A DNA stretch of 64,000 bases from Mortierella sp. BCC40632 (GCA_011634665.1 WAEK01000004.1:2973501-3037500); one strand, 5' to 3'; positions 45,805-59,296 are shown, counted from the first letter of the stretch. Notes: generated by a model from the sequence alone, not told the origin. Numbers and translations are program-made.

Positions 45805-47667
45805 CTATACACTTCCTCGGTGCCCATTCGTGCTTCTCCGAAGAGGTGCTATCCCAATCGACTGGTGTCCGACATCAAACACACAATAGTTGTTGCGGAT
45901 AAACACATCGCCAAAGACCATCACCTCCCCTGGCGAAGCTGTCACTGCCGAATAACACATTGGCCCATCCGCCGTCTTGTCCTTGCCATGTCCATGTCCT
46001 GATTTTTTCCCCTTTCCATCCCCCGACTTTTGTACTCGTTCTCGAACAAGGTCATGCCGACGGATCGAAAAGGTCTTGCCGCCCATGACAAAGTCAATGG
46101 TTCCTTCCTTGTTCGAGTCACAGCGCAGGATCCATCCCTCCCAAGGATCCCACTTGGCACCAATGGCTCGATTCACCTTCCTGGCTGCCTCGGTCGGCAT
46201 CACCACCAACGTCGTTCCCGTATCGATGATGGTATCACCTTCAATCCCCATGTCTACACCATTCACTTGTACACCATCTACCTTGACCTGCCAATACTGC
46301 GAAGGAGTCACAATCGGCAAGAATGTCAACTCTCCCTCAAATCGACTTGTATCAATCGACCCAAACATAAACTCTCCATCTCCACTCTCGTACTCGGTAG
46401 CTCCTTCGAGATCATCCTTGTTCTGGTAGCCTCCTGTCTGACCACTACCTTCGTTCCCATGGGTGTCGCCACCATGAGGGATACCATCGCTACTGCTTCC
46501 GAGCCAGACTCCAAAGATGGGTGCAGGGATCAGATCCTGGTTCATCAGACTTCCAAGGACAGTTCGACTGATGGGGGCCCCCTTGAGAATCACCTCGACC
46601 TCTTTTGCAAAGGCATCCTCATTCGTCACAAAAGCCGAAAGACCTGGGAACCCTAGACCAAAGACACCATCAACGACATCGTCCAAAAAACTGGCCGATA
46701 CCTTGTCTGCCAAACCAAACAATTGATTCTCAATCGCTACCTCGGCAAATTCGAGTCGATCCACAGCCAGATGACCACTGACCGTGGAACCATCTGCATA
46801 GGCCAGTTTCCATTTTTGGGTGGGCAGTTCCGTCACCGTGGAGGAAAGCCAAGGATCAAATTGAACATGAAGAGGTCGGGCTCGATGAGGTGATTGTGAT
46901 GAAGAAGAAGAGGTGGAGACGGGATGTTCCACTTGGGATTGACCTTGTTGACGTTGTTTTTCTCGGTGTTGGTTCCGTTGGAGGGCTTGGATCGAGTGTT
47001 TGGTAGGTTGCTGACAGTTCTTGAGTTCAGGATCACAGATCATTGGAGTCGACACGGGACGTGTCATGTCTGGGATCCAAAGGTCAGATGAACCCGTGTC
47101 CATATCAAGTCGAAACCGTTGCGGTGGGGTTCCTATTCCAACAATGCCATAGTACTACCATAGGATGTTGATGAAAAAAAAAAAAAGAGAACCGTCTTAT
47201 AAGTAACGGATCATAAACGACAGCAAAGGAGTGTATCTATGCGTGTTTGAGCCTAGGGTCTCTTTACCTCGATATCATTCTCGACATCCGTAATGGGCTG
47301 TCGGCCAAGTTCTCTTCGGCTGAGTCGATGTTGGTGATGACCATACTTTCGTAAGGTCCGGTACGCACGAGCTCGCGTATTGGGTCGATAGCTCGTATTT
47401 TTATGGATTGGGATCCTTGAAAAGAAAAAAAAAAAAAAAAAAAGAAAAAGAAAAAAAGTCAAGAGTATGAATTTGGGTTAGTCTTTCAACCCAAGGCATG
47501 ATTAGCTCCCGTATCGGCACTCCACTTTACTTTCTTCAAAGAAAGTCTCTCTCTTCTTCTTCTTTTCCTTTTCTTTACCTAACGACGCTGCCTGCAGCGG
47601 AAACGGCAACCCAGAAACTGGATGAAGCCACGGCAAGCGTGCAGAGTGCCACTTGGGACTGCCTCAT
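45805..47667 (-). CDS. Secreted or vacuolar pepsin-like aspartic protease (family A1)
   Basis: Exons 47667-47579, 47415-47268 and 47154-45805 give 528 residues in frame. A signal peptide-like start (MRQSQVALCTLAVASSSFW...) is followed by a basic propeptide (HHQHRLSRRELG) and YYGIVGIGTPPQRF. The two catalytic motifs DTGSSDLW and DTGTTLVV are present, as is the flap motif YADGSTVSG. A Lys/Gly/His-rich insertion (near 45960-46030, KSGDGKGKKSGHGHGKDK) lies in the C-terminal lobe before the conserved GDVFIRNNYCVFD. A second low-complexity insertion (Gln/His/Ser) follows the first active site. No GPI-type tail is seen, so it is probably secreted or vacuolar. The region lies between TANGO2 and the phosphatase, all on the minus strand. 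Confidence 0.93.
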
Positions 47668-48285
47668 GCTTCTCTTCCCTACTTTAGGGAGATCTCGCGT
47701 TCGTACAGGCACTCAACTCTAAGAATGGCAATTGGCTGCTCAAAAAAAGAAAGAAAAGAAAAGAGTTCGCCAGGCAGTGTTGTGAGATAGGAGGGGGTTG
47801 TTTGAGGTAGGTAAGGGACTGGCAGAGATGTTGGGCGAAGCGTCCTCGTCCGAGATGAACACCTTCAGTCGTCTCTGTTTGTTCGTTGTCAGTTGCTATT
47901 GGTGATTGACCAATGGATGAAGATTGTGGGCTGAAAACGGTAGAGGTAAATGAATAAAGGTGTGGAAGAGAGATGGTAGAATAAGAGGACGAAAAGAGGA
48001 CGAAAAGAGAGGAGGCGCAAGGATGGCCCACGGTTAGAGTTGGGGGAGGGGGGTCAAGGCAGTCGTGTGGAGGCAGAGGAAGGTGCAAAAGAGAAAAGAC
48101 ATGTGGTCTGGGACAGGGTGTTGTTATAATAAGAAGGTCAACCAGAGTCTCTGCCTTTTGTCGAGGCTCATGTTCCTCCTCGGCTACTCGCAGGTTTGCT
48201 GTCGAGGCAGACATTCTTTTTATCTCGGCAGATCCCGTGCTAGCGGTAGCTCGATGGGTCCGCTTGCATGTCTGAGAGAGAGCGA

Positions 48286-48321
<36 letters not shown>

Positions 48322-48805
48322 TGGGGAAGGTAAAAAGAAAGAGAGGGAGAGAGGTTCGGAGAGACATCTCTGGTCCAACCATTGGAGGACAGCTGCGAAG
48401 AGAAGACATGGAAGCAGGTATCAACAAGAGAGAAAGAGAGAGAGAGAGAGAGAGAAGAGTGCAAGCACTACTTGTGTGTTGATCCGTGCTCATTCTAAAG
48501 AGTGCCACTTGCACGCAGGTATCAGTCTCTTGACCTCAGTGTTCAACGGTGAACGCGCGCCCTTCCCAACCGACGTCCTGATTCATTCTGGACGAGCGAT
48601 TGACATAACAACCTGCAGCAACATTGCCGTCAGTCTGCAGGATGATCTTTCTTTTTGCCTCTGAGAGCTTTTTTACTTTTGGATCGTAGTGTCGATCTGG
48701 CCTTCTCTCCTCTCGCTCAATCTCGCTCTACCTCGCTTTCGCTCTTTCATAATTTCTCACTGCACCAGTTCTTTTATTTCACAAAATGTTGAAAAAACGG
48801 GGTCA
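47668..48805. other. Intergenic between protease and phosphatase
   Basis: No supportable gene. Two GA-rich microsatellite patches at 48275-48320 and 48430-48455. The part next to 47668 is the protease promoter; the part next to 48806 is the phosphatase 3' end. Confidence 0.45.
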
Positions 48806-50008
48806 CTAGATATTCACCAAATAACCCTCTGCAGGTTGTTGTGGTGGTGGTTGCTGTGGCTGCTGCTGTCCCCTTGAACTTGCTGTCCCAACCTCACCGG
48901 CCTGTACTGCAGGTGAATGGCTCACCTTGTGAAAAGCGCCTCCACCCGGCTTGGAGTGCACCTTGGTGACTTCACCGGGACCTTCAGAGGACTCATGATC
49001 ATTACGGAAGAATTGACCTACAACTCCATTCATGCCACGGTTGTTTGCTGTTCCTGCCCTACGCGCAGTCGAATGTCCGTTCTCGGAACCACCATTGCTG
49101 GTCACCGTAGCATGGCCTCGTCCGTTGGTCTCGCCCGAGTCGACTAGGTTATCCTCGTCATCATCCCGGTATCTTTCAAAGAGGTTCGTTGGCAGAAAAT
49201 CCTCCTTCACTCTGGGTGCAAAGGGAGCGTCTGAGTTCGAGGAGGCGAGTGAAGGGTAGTACTGTCGGTATGCAAAGATGGCGAATGTCATGCCAATGAA
49301 CGATCCTGCAGTCACATCCTGCCAATGGTGTCTATAGTCTGCTACACGCGACGTGGCGATCAATGCTGCCAGGATCAATGGGGCCAGGACAATCAACGAC
49401 TTGTAGATATGACCGCGCTCGTCAAAGAGGTGGAGCTTGCCTGCCAAGTACATAGAAAGGAAGCCAAGGCCACCGAAAGAGAAGGAAGAGTGACCTGAAG
49501 GGAAAGCCTTGAAGCCATCACGAAGGAGTTCTCGGCGCGTGCAGATGCTCGAATTGGAGAGGATGTTGTCCGGGTCGGAGAGGAGCGGCAGGGGAGTGCC
49601 GGCTTCAATGTTGTCGTAGATGGACAGACAGCGGTCCAAGAAGTCTGGCCTGGGCCTACCGACGGCGATCTATTATTTATCCGCATGGCATGTATGGTAT
49701 ACACAAACAGGGATGTCAGTCGACTCGAGAAGGAGAGAGAGAGAGAGAGAAAGACTCTCTCCCGCGGAAAGATAGCCTCTCGGAGGCAGAGTGGAGTGGA
49801 GTGGATCTTGTGTCCAGGCATGACCAGGTCCAATTGCATGGCCTGCAGATGGTCTTGACCCTATAAAGCATACGCGACAAAGGGCACAGGGCACAGGGCA
49901 CAGGGCACAGGGCCAGGACCTCACTCTGTAGACAACAGCGACGAATAAGAGTGCCGTTGCGCCTGAGAGGACTCTTTTGGGCCGCAAGGAGTAAAAAGAG
50001 GGAAAGAA

Positions 50009-50082
<74 letters not shown>

Positions 50083-50637
50083 GAGACTAGCCCTCTTGGT
50101 CCATTGCTTTTTTTACCTTGACGCTATCGGTGACAATCAGAACCAGTGCCTGGGCTAGGAACAGGCCAAGGAAGGCATTGTGCAGATCCGTATAAGACTT
50201 GCGCTGGAAGATGGCAATCAGACTCATGAAACCCATGGGCAGCACAAAGGCCAGGATCTAGATGGCGGCATTGAGAGCGAATGCAAATTCAGATTCAATG
50301 TCTTTGTCTCCTCTCCCCTTCTCGTGCTGTTTCTCTTTTACTCTCTTTTCTGCATTGGGAATCTCTTTTGAAAGGGACAAGTCCGGTCAGTCGAATGAGA
50401 GAAAGAGAGAGAAAGAACAAGAGTGGCACGTACAAGCAAGAGCCAGTCGGGCACGGTCTCTTTTTTGGCAAAGGGGTGTTGGATGGTAATGTCGCGGACA
50501 GAGAACTGGCGATGGAAGGGCTCGAGCTGGTCAATGAGCGAGAAGGCGACGAGCACGACAAAGACAAGGGCCCAGTCCTTGCCATAGGACTTGCATAGCT
50601 CACGGGTGCGCTTCTGGAGATGGAAGGGCGAGGCCAT
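48806..50637 (-). CDS. PAP2-family lipid phosphate phosphatase (DPP1/LPP-like)
   Basis: Exons 50637-50434, 50257-50117 and 49669-48806 give 402 residues in frame. The three PAP2 motifs are present: KIAVGRPRPDF (across intron 2), FPSGHSSFSF and SRVADYRHHWQDV. These provide the Arg, Ser-Gly-His and the nucleophilic His. Six transmembrane segments are evident (for example WALVFVVLVAFSLI, ILAFVLPMGFMSLIAIF, GLGFLSMYLAG, LIVLAPLILAALIAT). Likely dephosphorylates diacylglycerol pyrophosphate, phosphatidate or isoprenoid phosphates in the vacuole or ER membrane. The C-terminal about 130 residues are hydrophilic and end in a Gln/Pro-rich stretch. Intron 2 (49670-50116) carries a long GA microsatellite and a CAGGGCA repeat (49888-49914). 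Confidence 0.93.
50014..50090 (+). repeat. GA microsatellite inside a phosphatase intron
   Basis: About 30 or more GA units, nearly pure, on the plus strand. On the coding (minus) strand this is (CT)n within intron 2. Confidence 0.9.
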
Positions 50638-51302
50638 CTTGCTGGAGCAAGGAGAGAAAGAAAAGAGAGTGAGAATGCAAATGAGGATGAAGGAACAGAG
50701 AAAGACAAAGACAACAGCAATGGGAATGAATGAGTGATTCAATGAAGAGAGAGAGAGTGAGAAAGAGAGAAAGAGAGAGTGGGAAGAGAGAGAGTGAGAG
50801 TAGGAATCCACCACCCCAGACTGAATGGAAATCAGCACTCGTTCGGGAGACACACACGCGTTGAAGTGCGGTATTTGCAAAAGAGGAATTCACACATACG
50901 CACACACGTCTCTCTCTTGCGCTCTCTCTCTCTCTCTCTCCTTTGTCTCTTGTTGCCCCACACTCGTCCTTGTTGCCTTGCGTATACCTCACATCCCCCA
51001 TGCGGACAAAAAAGGAACAACTGTGCCCCGCGACTCTTTTTTTTTTTTTTTTTCGCGCTGCCCTGTCCTGCGGAAAATCAAAAAGAAATGCCGCCGACAC
51101 ACATAAGCATCTTATCACCCGTTTTCTTTCTTTCTCTCATTTTTTCCGCGCTCCATCCATCCATTTTTTTTTCATGCACTACAACTGCAGCGCATTTCGA
51201 GGGCAAAGGAGGTGGTAGCCAGAGAATGTGCTCGTCCCTCTCTCAGGCCTCATCTCTCAGTGCGGCACTGCATCTATCTCCGGATAAAAAAAAATAAAAT
51301 AA

Positions 51303-51347
<45 letters not shown>

Positions 51348-51951
51348 CCAATGCTTGGAGATTGGGAAGCCTCTTTACTCGCATAGTAAAAAAAAAAAAA
51401 AAAAGGGAAAACAGACTCAACCAGCAGGACTTGTCAATCTGAATCGAAAGTTACTTCTTATTTGTTATCGAGTCCAATCCTGGAGCTTCGAAGGAATCAT
51501 TCGCCACCGACAGGTCGAATCCAGTACTCCTTAAAAAAAAAAAAAGAGTAAACAAAAGGATCAACAGCCATCCGCAGAACAATAATCATTCCCGGAGAGT
51601 CGAATCGGCAATGAATCCTCTTGAGGAAGGTCTATGGACAGTAGCAGCAGCAACAAGAGAGACAAATAGACAGCAGCAAGAATATCCGGTGTTTTTTTTC
51701 ACTTGCTAGCAATATACACAGTTAAGCGCAAGGTGTTTTTTAATGTTTATATTTTGCTCAATTGACAGAGAACATGAACAAGAGGAGGAAAAAAGAAGGA
51801 AGAAGAAAAACAAAGTCATTTGTGATGTCGTATATTTAAACGGACCCAGCAAGTCTTTTTTTCTTTTCTTTTCTTTTCTTTCTCTCCTTCTTTTTTTTTT
51901 TTCCTTTCTTTCTTTGCCTCAATCTACCCCATTTTTCTACCCAAATAGAAC
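50638..51951. other. Intergenic upstream of the phosphatase
   Basis: No supportable gene. Contains GA/GT-rich leader DNA, a T run (51038-51053), a GA repeat (51310-51345), an A run (51388-51403) and CCTTT-type pyrimidine DNA near 51860-51915 that leads into an ATG at 51952. Confidence 0.45.
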
Positions 51952-52094
51952 ATGATGTTTTTGAACCAAGTACAAAAGTGCCTAGGAAAAGCGGACACGG
52001 AAGCTGCCACCTCCAACGCAAAATTTGCCTTATCTACAGCCCTGGAAAATTTCTCTCTCCGCTGGCTCTGTGACAGTGTAACGCTCCCTCTTCT

Positions 52095-52176
<82 letters not shown>

Positions 52177-52257
52177 TTGGCCTTATGCTTCGCCCAGACC
52201 CTACTTCTCACCACCATAAAATATGGCTGTCTTAGCAATGAAGAGGACCGTTTCTAG
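51952..52257 (+). CDS. Possible small two-exon gene, 61 residues
   Basis: A pyrimidine-rich leader (51855-51915), similar to those before other genes here, precedes ATGATG at 51952/51955. Exon 1 (51952-52077) ends at a GTAACG donor. A (CT)n plus CTTT polypyrimidine tract and CGCCCAG acceptor open exon 2 (52198-52257), which ends in TAG, in frame. The peptide MMFLNQVQKCLGKADTEAAT...SNEEDRF has ordinary composition and is not low complexity. No family recognised. The antisense frame across the same DNA is a repeat product. It may be chance; expression data would decide. Confidence 0.35.
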
Positions 52258-52675
52258 AAAAAATAAAAAAAAAAAACAAACCAGTGTCAACCTTTGTCCC
52301 TCCCCTTCCCCCCCTTTTTTTTCTTCATCTTCATTCAGCTCGCCATTCGTCAGTCACGATTGGGCAAAGATCAGGCCTCCTCCTCCTCCCCCCAACGTAT
52401 CTCTCTGGTCAGCACAGGAACCAAATAAAAGAAGAAGAGGGCGTGAGAATCACTAACGACCAGCTACTTTTTACTCACATGACAAAAAACTCGCGGCTCA
52501 CTAATTGTCAGTTTACTTAATAGTAAACAGTTATCGATACAAAATGAAGGGACCAAATAGAGAAGAAGGGGAGAGAGAGAGAGGGGGAGAGAGAGAGAGA
52601 GAGAGAGAGAGAAGAGAAGAGAAAGCAAGAAAGCGGAAGAAAAAAGAAGAAAAGAAAAAGAAAAAGAAAAATGTT
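52258..52675. other. Short low-complexity gap before the TMEM184 gene
   Basis: A/G-rich DNA including a GA repeat (52572-52622), at the 3' end of the leftward TMEM184 gene. No gene seen. Confidence 0.45.
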
Positions 52676-55236
52676 TTACAAGAAAAAGAACATGGGTCCC
52701 TTGTGTTCTTCGGCATCTTCTCCCGATCTTCCACCACTACCACCAATTCCATAATTCTGCATCGGGTCCACCGTTCCTCCTGTCTGGTATGACTGATATC
52801 CAAAACCATACGCCGGCCTATTGTCTCCACTCACATTGTAATGGTTAAAATTGCCTGATCCACGCTGGTTGTCAAGTCCAAGCCCAAATCCATATGGATG
52901 TTGCGATACTGGTACTTGAGACGTCGGTCTTGAACTCGTCGTATTCGCTGGTGCAATCGAAGGCGACAAGTTGGATCCTCTCTTCTTCTTCTTGTCCGGT
53001 ACATACCCATTCACATTGTCAACACAACCAACCCTTGAAGACTCTTTACTCTCCCGTGGTTGATCCTCCTCCACCCAATCTGAACTTGCTGGTCCTCCTG
53101 CCCTCGCCGTAGAAGAGGACGATGGGCCTCCATTGTTCCATCCGGACTTTCCAAAGAATGCGCCCGCACCATGCGACAACTCGCCAGCTCTTCCAGAAAC
53201 ATTCGATTCACTCATAAGTGGACTCGTCTCATCACCACTCGTTCGACCATGAGCCGATGGTCCATTCAATAACGAGTCCGTCTCACCTCCATTCTGCCGC
53301 CATTGTACCACAAGTTGTTGTTGTTGCTCTCTTTGTTGTTGTCGAGCCTTCTTTTTGTTCTTTCTCTCCATCTTGCGTCGGTCAGTCTCCTTGGATCGAT
53401 GAGGGTCATAGACATCAATGGCTGGAAAGTTGTAATCACCAAACTCGAGTTGCTTGCTAGCACTGTACAACTCTTCAATCCCATCTCCCTCTGAATCATC
53501 CACATCTTCAAAATAAAGACTTGGCGCACGTTCCGAATAGCTCTGAGAATGAGAAGCATGGTTTCGAGGCATGCCAGGTCTGGGGGAAGGCTGATAGGGC
53601 TGGTTCAGATAAGGAGAGGGTTGACCATGCTCATGCATGCCTCCACTACCAGGGAGGTCATCTGAACGTCCTGACCTAGCCGAGTCGGGTAGCCAATATT
53701 TCCCGGCACCTCCTCCCGTGTATCGCAATCCTGCCATGATCCTTCCAGATCGACTCATTCCCTCCGTGGCAACACCCTCAGAAGGTTCAAATGTCCTGTA
53801 GTTGAATCGAGTGCCCTTCAAGGTCTCGAGTGAATCTTGAATAATGTCCTTTACACCACTAGCATCCCGGATTGCATAATAAATGGGCATCCTGGCGGAA
53901 TAAATGTCGAGCTCTGTATAATCCTTGTGTGAGAACGCATACCAATGTCCAACCGAGGCAAAGACCATTTCAAAACAAATCAAAAAGTCCTGAATGGCCA
54001 CCGCCATCTCGCCCGAAGTGTTGCGCATGATCCCGAGGGCGACCAGGACCGAGATGGCAAATCCTTGCCAAAAAGAGAAAAAGATGACGGCCTTGATACA
54101 GAGGAATTTAGGGATCGGTCGAAATTCTTCAAGATCGTCCTGAGTGGCCATAAAGAACATGCCTAGACAGTAGAGACTGAGGCAGACACTTAGGTTGTAG
54201 ACAAAGGAGACCCAAAAGTAACCCGACTTGAGTGAGACAGAGCCATCGTTGTAGGCGCCATTGGACTTTAGCAGCATTGTCACTGCTGCTAGGACCGGTT
54301 TTACGTAAACGTATTGAAGAATGCCACGTTTGATGAATAGAAACGTATAAGGATCACCGACCTATGGAAGAGAAAGAGGGAGAGAGCAGAATGTGAGATG
54401 ATCTTGTTTCTTGAGGGAGGAAAAAAGAAAAAGAAAAAAAAAAATAGAAAGAGTACTGTTGCAGGACAAGAAAATATCGGTTGATTGTTCCTGACAGAAA
54501 GGATTGAAAACATACGTCGACTTCTTTGGACCACATGCTGACAGGCCACAGATGCTTTGTGTAAGGACGTCCATGCAACATGACCAGGAGCGACCGCTCT
54601 CCTCCTAGGTAGCATACTAGCAAACTGAAGAAGCAATAGATGACAAAGGCCTTGGAATCCGAGAGACAGAAAGACAGACAGAGAATGTGTTTGTGTGTTA
54701 GTTTGATTCTTCTTTACTGCGGTAGAACGGTGGATTCCTTCCTTTCCTTGAGCCATTACCTCATAGATGTCCCTGAAGGCGTCAATGTAGAATGCGGCAT
54801 CGAGAGAGACCAACGAAACCCACGAGGAGAGAGCAAAAATCGGGACCCTAGGAGATATTACGGACAAGTAAAGATAAATAAGAGAGATGAAAAGGTATAT
54901 GATATGAGTTACTGTCTCCTTTTTTTTTTTAGAGCGAGAGAGAAGAGAGAGAGAGAGAGCACAGACATGAAATCCTGTTCATGAAAATAAAAACCGTGCC
55001 CACTCTGGACTGGACTTTTTTTCACATCAAGTCTGTGACCACAAGAGACTAGTCCTTACATCCAAAGGATCCTGACGACAAAGCGTTGTAGCAGCTATTT
55101 ATTTGTAGAGACATAGAGAATAAAAAAAGAGAGAGATCCATGAGAAGTCGAGCAAAAAAAAAAAAAAAAAAAAAAAAAGGTGTTTTGCCCTTTGCCACCC
55201 CTGCCTTGCTCTACCCTTTGCCCAGCTGTGTATGGG

Positions 55237-55276
<40 letters not shown>

Positions 55277-55730
55277 GAGGATGTTGTACAGATGATGAAC
55301 CGAGAGCATCAGCTGATCCCCCTGGTCCTGTCCTGTTCTGCCACCGTGTCCGTGTCTTTCTGTGTCTTTCTGTGTCTGTCCTGTTCTGCTCCTTTTTTTA
55401 TTATTATTATTATGAGAGAAAATCGGTTCTCCTCTGGTCCATTTGGGGAGTAGAACTCTTGTCTCTCACACACCTTTTCTCTCATTCTTGGCATCCAACC
55501 AAAAACAACAACAATAACAATAACAACAACAACAACAACAACAAAAAGACATACACAACTCTTCCTCTTTTCTCTCTTACCGGTTTGCGATAGTTCTTGA
55601 GTTGCATCCAGATAGCCACCAACGAGATCATCGTGGCACTGATGGCAAAAAACCCTGCGAGCCAGACTGCCCAAGACGACAGTTCTGCTCCTGATCCTGC
55701 TCCATCCTCTCCTGGAGTAATCGAATCCAT
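52676..55730 (-). CDS. TMEM184 / DUF300 (OST-alpha-like) membrane protein
   Basis: Exons 55730-55581, 55094-55060, 54847-54760, 54650-54516 and 54361-52676 give 697 residues, all in frame. The 35-base second exon completes LLQRFVVRILWMVPIFALSSW, and exon 5 starts DPYTFLFIKRGILQYVYVKP, both diagnostic for the TMEM184 family. About seven transmembrane segments occupy residues 15-340, including LVCYLGGERSLL and KFLCIKAVIFFSFWQGF. The C-terminal half (about 350-697) is a long disordered Gly/Ser/Gln-rich cytosolic tail. Fungal relatives are vacuolar or plasma-membrane proteins of poorly known function; animal relatives include organic solute transporter alpha. Introns contain T and GA runs, including a T-rich tract before exon 5. 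Confidence 0.92.
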
Positions 55731-55738
55731 CCTCTACT

Positions 55739-55783
<45 letters not shown>

Positions 55784-56936
55784 CTTTCTCTCTCACTCTC
55801 TTCTTTCTCTCGATCGTTAAAATCTCCCTTCTATATCGATCGAGGTGGTCCCCTTTTGATCGTAGCTGTGGATTCTGCTGAGGAGGATGTGGCTCTTTGA
55901 TCGTCGAGAAGAAGGAGTGGGGGGTCTTTTTTTTTTTGGTTGGTTCGCTGTGGCGCTAGGTCTGGCGCCCTGTGCTCTGTAAGCCTTCCTTAATGAGAAA
56001 AGAAAGACCAATGTAGGGAAGAGAGGGGAAGGGGGGGAAGAGAATGGACAAGCAAACTAGACTAGAGGAACAACAAAGGAGAAGAAAGAGTAGGGGATTC
56101 AGACTCGATCACTCCAGGGGAAATGGGGGGGAGGGAAGGGAGAGAAAGAGGATGGGAGGGGGTAGGGGAGAGAGAGAGAAAGATGCTGCGGGACAAAGTC
56201 GTGTGCAAGATCAGGCTGGACAAGTGACCGCGGAGCACAGTGCGGATGGCTGGCGCAGTGTGAGTGAGTGAGTGTGAGTGAGAGTATGTTTGTGTGCGTG
56301 TGCGTGTTTGTGTGTGTGAGAGAGAGAGAGTGAAAGGAAGAAGGAAGGAAGGAAGGAAGGAAGGACGAGAGAAAGAAAGAAAGAAAAGAGGAAAAAGAAA
56401 AGCCCTTCTGGATGCAGTGGCGATTCGATGAAATGGAAATGAAAAAGAGGTATGTATGCGGACCCAGAGAAGACAGATCCCAAAGAGCACGGACAAGAAA
56501 GGAGTCACTCAAGGAGGTCAAGGGAGTAGGAGACGGGTTGGTCAAAGAAAGAAAGAGAGAGGTGTCCGTCGTTCGTTCGGGCCAAGAAGTAGAGTGGACT
56601 ATTGGCTACTGGCTATTGGCTACTGGCTACTAGGCAAGGGTGGGGTTGTTCTCTCTTTCTCGCTCTTTCTCTGGTGACTATGACAAGGATGAAATCAGAC
56701 GAGGTTTGGGGAGTGGAGGGGGTATAAAGTCAGAAGAGCGACAATGATGAATGAGAGGGCTGGATGACTGGATGACTGCTGGAGTAATGGAGAAAAAGAG
56801 TGAGCGTGTGCAGGGATAGAGTGCGGGTGAAGAGGAGAGAGAAAGAGAGAGAGAGAGAAGAGAGACAAAGGGGGTGGAGACGAGAGAAATCAAAGACGCA
56901 GTCGGTCTGTCGGAGAACCCAAAAGATCGCCTGACG

Positions 56937-56994
<58 letters not shown>

Positions 56995-57450
56995 GCTAAA
57001 TATGGTTCTCTTGCCTCGGCTCGACTAGGGCCATCATTGTCTTGCCTTTTTCTCTTCTTCTTCCCTCTCTCTCTCTCTCCCTTTGCCCAAAATTCCACCA
57101 ACCTACCCTTCTCACAACGGCTATGGGCCTCTGCTTTCTGCTCGTCCCACCACAGCGCGCGTCTGGTGGAACCAAAGCAATATGCAAGCCCTTCTCCCTG
57201 AGTGAAAAAAAAGGTGAAAAAAAGCATTTGCTTAAAAAAAAAAAGGACCGCCCCAAATGGTTCACTCCCTCGCCAGGCGACAAGCGGTTAGGTAGATAAA
57301 TGCAGCTTAAAGTCTCAAGGACTACGCCATGCAAAACAAAAAGGCATCGAGTGGAAAGAAGGAAAGAAAAGTGTCCGTTAACCCCCCGTTATCGCATTGG
57401 AGAACAAGGCCATGGGTGGCATTGGGCACTGTGCAGAAGGCCCCGAACAA

Positions 57451-57491
<41 letters not shown>

Positions 57492-58399
57492 TTGCATGGA
57501 TTTAGCTGCTGTGCAAGGACAGTAGGGAACAGAAAAAAAAAAAAAAGAGAGTCATGGACACTGATCTAATTAGCACAAAAAAAGATGCAGTCGAAAGGGA
57601 AAAAAAAGAAGGAAAAAAAAAAGGGTAGCTGTGCATGAGGTCCCGCATCAAAGTCGCTATGCTCCATTATTTTTCCACCCGTTGCATTGAGAAAGAGAAG
57701 GAAGGAAGGAGAGAGAGAAAGAGAGAGAGAAAGAACCACCCAAGAATAAGTCCTTGAGGACGCTTCAACAGTTGATCCGGCTGTTCCCTGACAACATGAT
57801 AGGTTGCACTTCTCTTACTTTTCAGACTCTCTTGTGTCCCCCAATCTTTTTAAATTTCTTTTTGTTTCAACACCATGATTTTTTTGGTGTATGTGTGTGT
57901 GTCATCCAAGACAACTTTTACTTCTTCTGACAGCTGATTTCAACGTGTCTTTCACGCACACTTTCAGTCTCCCTTTCTCACCCTTCTCTCGAATGCATAG
58001 TAGAGACTTTCCAGTTCAAAAGTCCACGTAAAAATAAAGATATCCTTCCTAATGGCCCTTGCTCTCTGCGCTATCTCGGTGTCGATGTCGTTGCCGTGCG
58101 GGTCTGTGCTTCTGGGCGAGTCATGAGGGCTGATCTTGAGACACCCAGAATCTCGGTAATGATCGCCACCATTATGAAACGAGCGACTGTCATTCCTCTT
58201 ATTGGCACTAGAGCCCTACATGCCTTGTCATGAATTTGTCGTGCAATATGCAAGGAAACGGACCATCGGATCAAATTCTTCTTTTTCTTTTGTGTGTATG
58301 TGTGTGTGTTGTTTTCCCGATATTTTTTCTTTTTCTTTTTTGCACTACGATCCCTTTGGAATAGCTCCTTCTCTGGAGGCCCATGGGTTGGTTCTAACC

Positions 58400-58435
<36 letters not shown>

Positions 58436-58644
58436 CCAAAGTCTGATGAACTCTCTCTCTCTCCCACTTCTTCTTTTTTGTGTGTTTTGAAGGAGGCACT
58501 TGCTGGGCAAAACCATGGTCGAGACCCCCTCCCTCCCTCCTCCACTCGCCCTGACCTAGCTAGGCACAGATCATGCAGACAACTTTGCAACACTATCCCA
58601 ATATCCCTTCTATCTTCCAATAATAATAATAATAAAAAAAAAAA

Positions 58645-58695
<51 letters not shown>

Positions 58696-59172
58696 TGGAG
58701 GTCATTGGTTTGCTCCATCAGCGTTTCCATAGACGACATCTCGCATGGATTGGGTGGATGCGTGTATGTATGTTTCGAGGTCATCCCGCGTTTGCTATTT
58801 GAACCATTGAGCAATGACCCCGTCCGTCATCAGATGGTCCCCTTTCTTTTCTCTCTCTCTCTCTCTCTCTCTTCCCCGCCATCAGTCAAGTGAAAGAGTG
58901 TTGGATTGGTCTCGGTATCATTGCCACCTCCAGGTTAGTTATCTTAGGGGCGCGCCTGTAAAAAAAAAGGGACCCTTCCACCATTCCTGTATATCGGGGA
59001 AAGGGGGGGAAAGGAGAAAGGGGAAGCAGGAAGAGGAGGCCAGGAGAAGAAGAAAGTGGATGAAGCGGTGGAAAAATAAATAAAATAAATAATTATAAAG
59101 AGGAACGTCGAACACCAGGAGTGGACAGAAAAGAGCATGAGCCAAGCCCACCGACTATTTTACTCCTCTCAT

Positions 59173-59245
<73 letters not shown>

Positions 59246-59261
59246 GACCATTTTTCTATCG

Positions 59262-59296
<35 letters not shown>

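Noticed and set aside
48065..48664. 199-residue ORF between protease and phosphatase
   Set aside because: Large part is GA microsatellite (Arg/Glu); the remainder has no family similarity I can recognise.
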